A stretch of 64,000 nt of DNA from JAJCYL01 sp965206015 (GTDB lineage Bacteria; Bacteroidota; Bacteroidia; Cytophagales; Cyclobacteriaceae). The notes under the pieces were generated by a model. The model did not search any database, was not told where the DNA came from, and worked only from the letters and a program-made list of their open reading frames with translations. The first letter of the stretch is position 1. Every line of letters begins with the position of its first letter. The translations under genes and the position numbers were made by a program. Below, piece by piece: positions 63,832 to 64,000 of this stretch. The DNA lies in the NCBI GenBank assembly GCA_965206015.1, contig CBDBIW010000013.1:19835-83834 (forward strand). Direction: 5' to 3'.

Positions 63832-64000
63832 CTATTGAACTGTCACCTTGATACCAGTAGCCATAGATTCACCAAATGATCTGTGTACGCCGTCTGCAAA
63901 TTGTAATGAAATAGTGTAATCTCCGGGCTCTAAAGTAAGCTCAGTCTCAGTCTGACCTTTGCCAAAATGAATGGTCGTGTCACTTGGAGGAATAATTTCT
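63832..64000 (-). CDS. DUF4399 protein, N-terminus off the window
   Basis: The last 55 codons of a minus-strand gene end at a TAG (63832-63834): PPSDTTIHFGKGQTETELTL, EPGDYTISLQFADGVHRSFG, ESMATGIKVTVQ. This matches the C-terminal half of DUF4399, a small periplasmic or secreted domain of unknown function that carries IHFGxGQTE and a final beta-strand. The start lies beyond the window. Confidence 0.75.
   Translation of the reverse strand, partial: EIIPPSDTTIHFGKGQTETELTLEPGDYTISLQFADGVHRSFGESMATGIKVTVQ

Overview
The window reads as a Bacteroidota chromosome, most likely a Cytophagales-type bacterium. This rests on gene content: a surface protein with a type IX secretion (T9SS) C-terminal sorting domain, a PorE-like OmpA protein, DUF5686, BatA and DUF4199 proteins, a CusA-TolC fusion, a Bacteroidota-type dihydroorotase homologue that lacks the HxH motif, and a TAnnTTTG promoter element. 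No rRNA, tRNA or CRISPR array was seen. Species cannot be assigned from the window alone.

Layout. 1-5.9 kb: a partial FG-GAP/VCBS secreted protein (minus), then a 1042-residue BspA-like (DUF285) adhesin with a 10-C tract at codons 4-7, a small membrane protein and a decayed TIGR03032-type gene. 6-11 kb: ftsH and rsfS (minus), divergent from birA and an Omp85-type outer-membrane protein. 11-18.8 kb: decayed IS3 element, internally deleted dipeptidyl peptidase IV, DinB-like and ceramidase-like genes, a broken plsY, an M20 dipeptidase, a DsbD-type protein and a permease remnant. 18.8-26.7 kb: a compact minus-strand operon (coaX, outer-membrane protein, TPR protein, lptC, small membrane protein, CNNM/CorC, PpiD-type isomerase, DUF493). 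26.9-27.6 kb: DgoK-like and IS982 remnants. 27.8-42.7 kb: a minus-strand housekeeping block (dgt, MMPL transporter, ileS, lspA, lepA, folD, queE, TPR paralogue, PorE-like OmpA protein). 42.9-44.2 kb: IS982 and S41 protease remnants. 44.4-51.1 kb: zinc-ribbon protein and Nif3-like protein, ArsC-like protein, DUF5686 protein, GT2 and methyltransferase. 51.2-57.8 kb: IS3 remnant and a metal efflux operon (His-rich secreted protein, CusA fused to TolC, CusB-like adaptor). 58-64 kb: broken TPR gene, DUF4199, dihydroorotase-like protein, BatA protein, IS256 fragment, oxygenase remnant and partial DUF4399 gene.

How the genes work together. Much of the window serves the envelope: LptC for LPS export, LspA for lipoproteins, Omp85 and PpiD/DsbD for outer-membrane and periplasmic folding, and PorE-like plus T9SS cargo for secretion and gliding-type surface functions. 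The efflux operon encodes adaptor, pump and outer-membrane channel in two polypeptides.

The two most unusual signals are (a) the poly-C tract that could switch the BspA-like adhesin on and off, and (b) repeated 14-23 bp tandem duplications at gene starts and inside pseudogenes, together with about a dozen decayed loci. Together they suggest slippage-driven variation and decay. No sequence here could be shown to be a wholly new system. Homopolymer and short-repeat claims depend on assembly accuracy.
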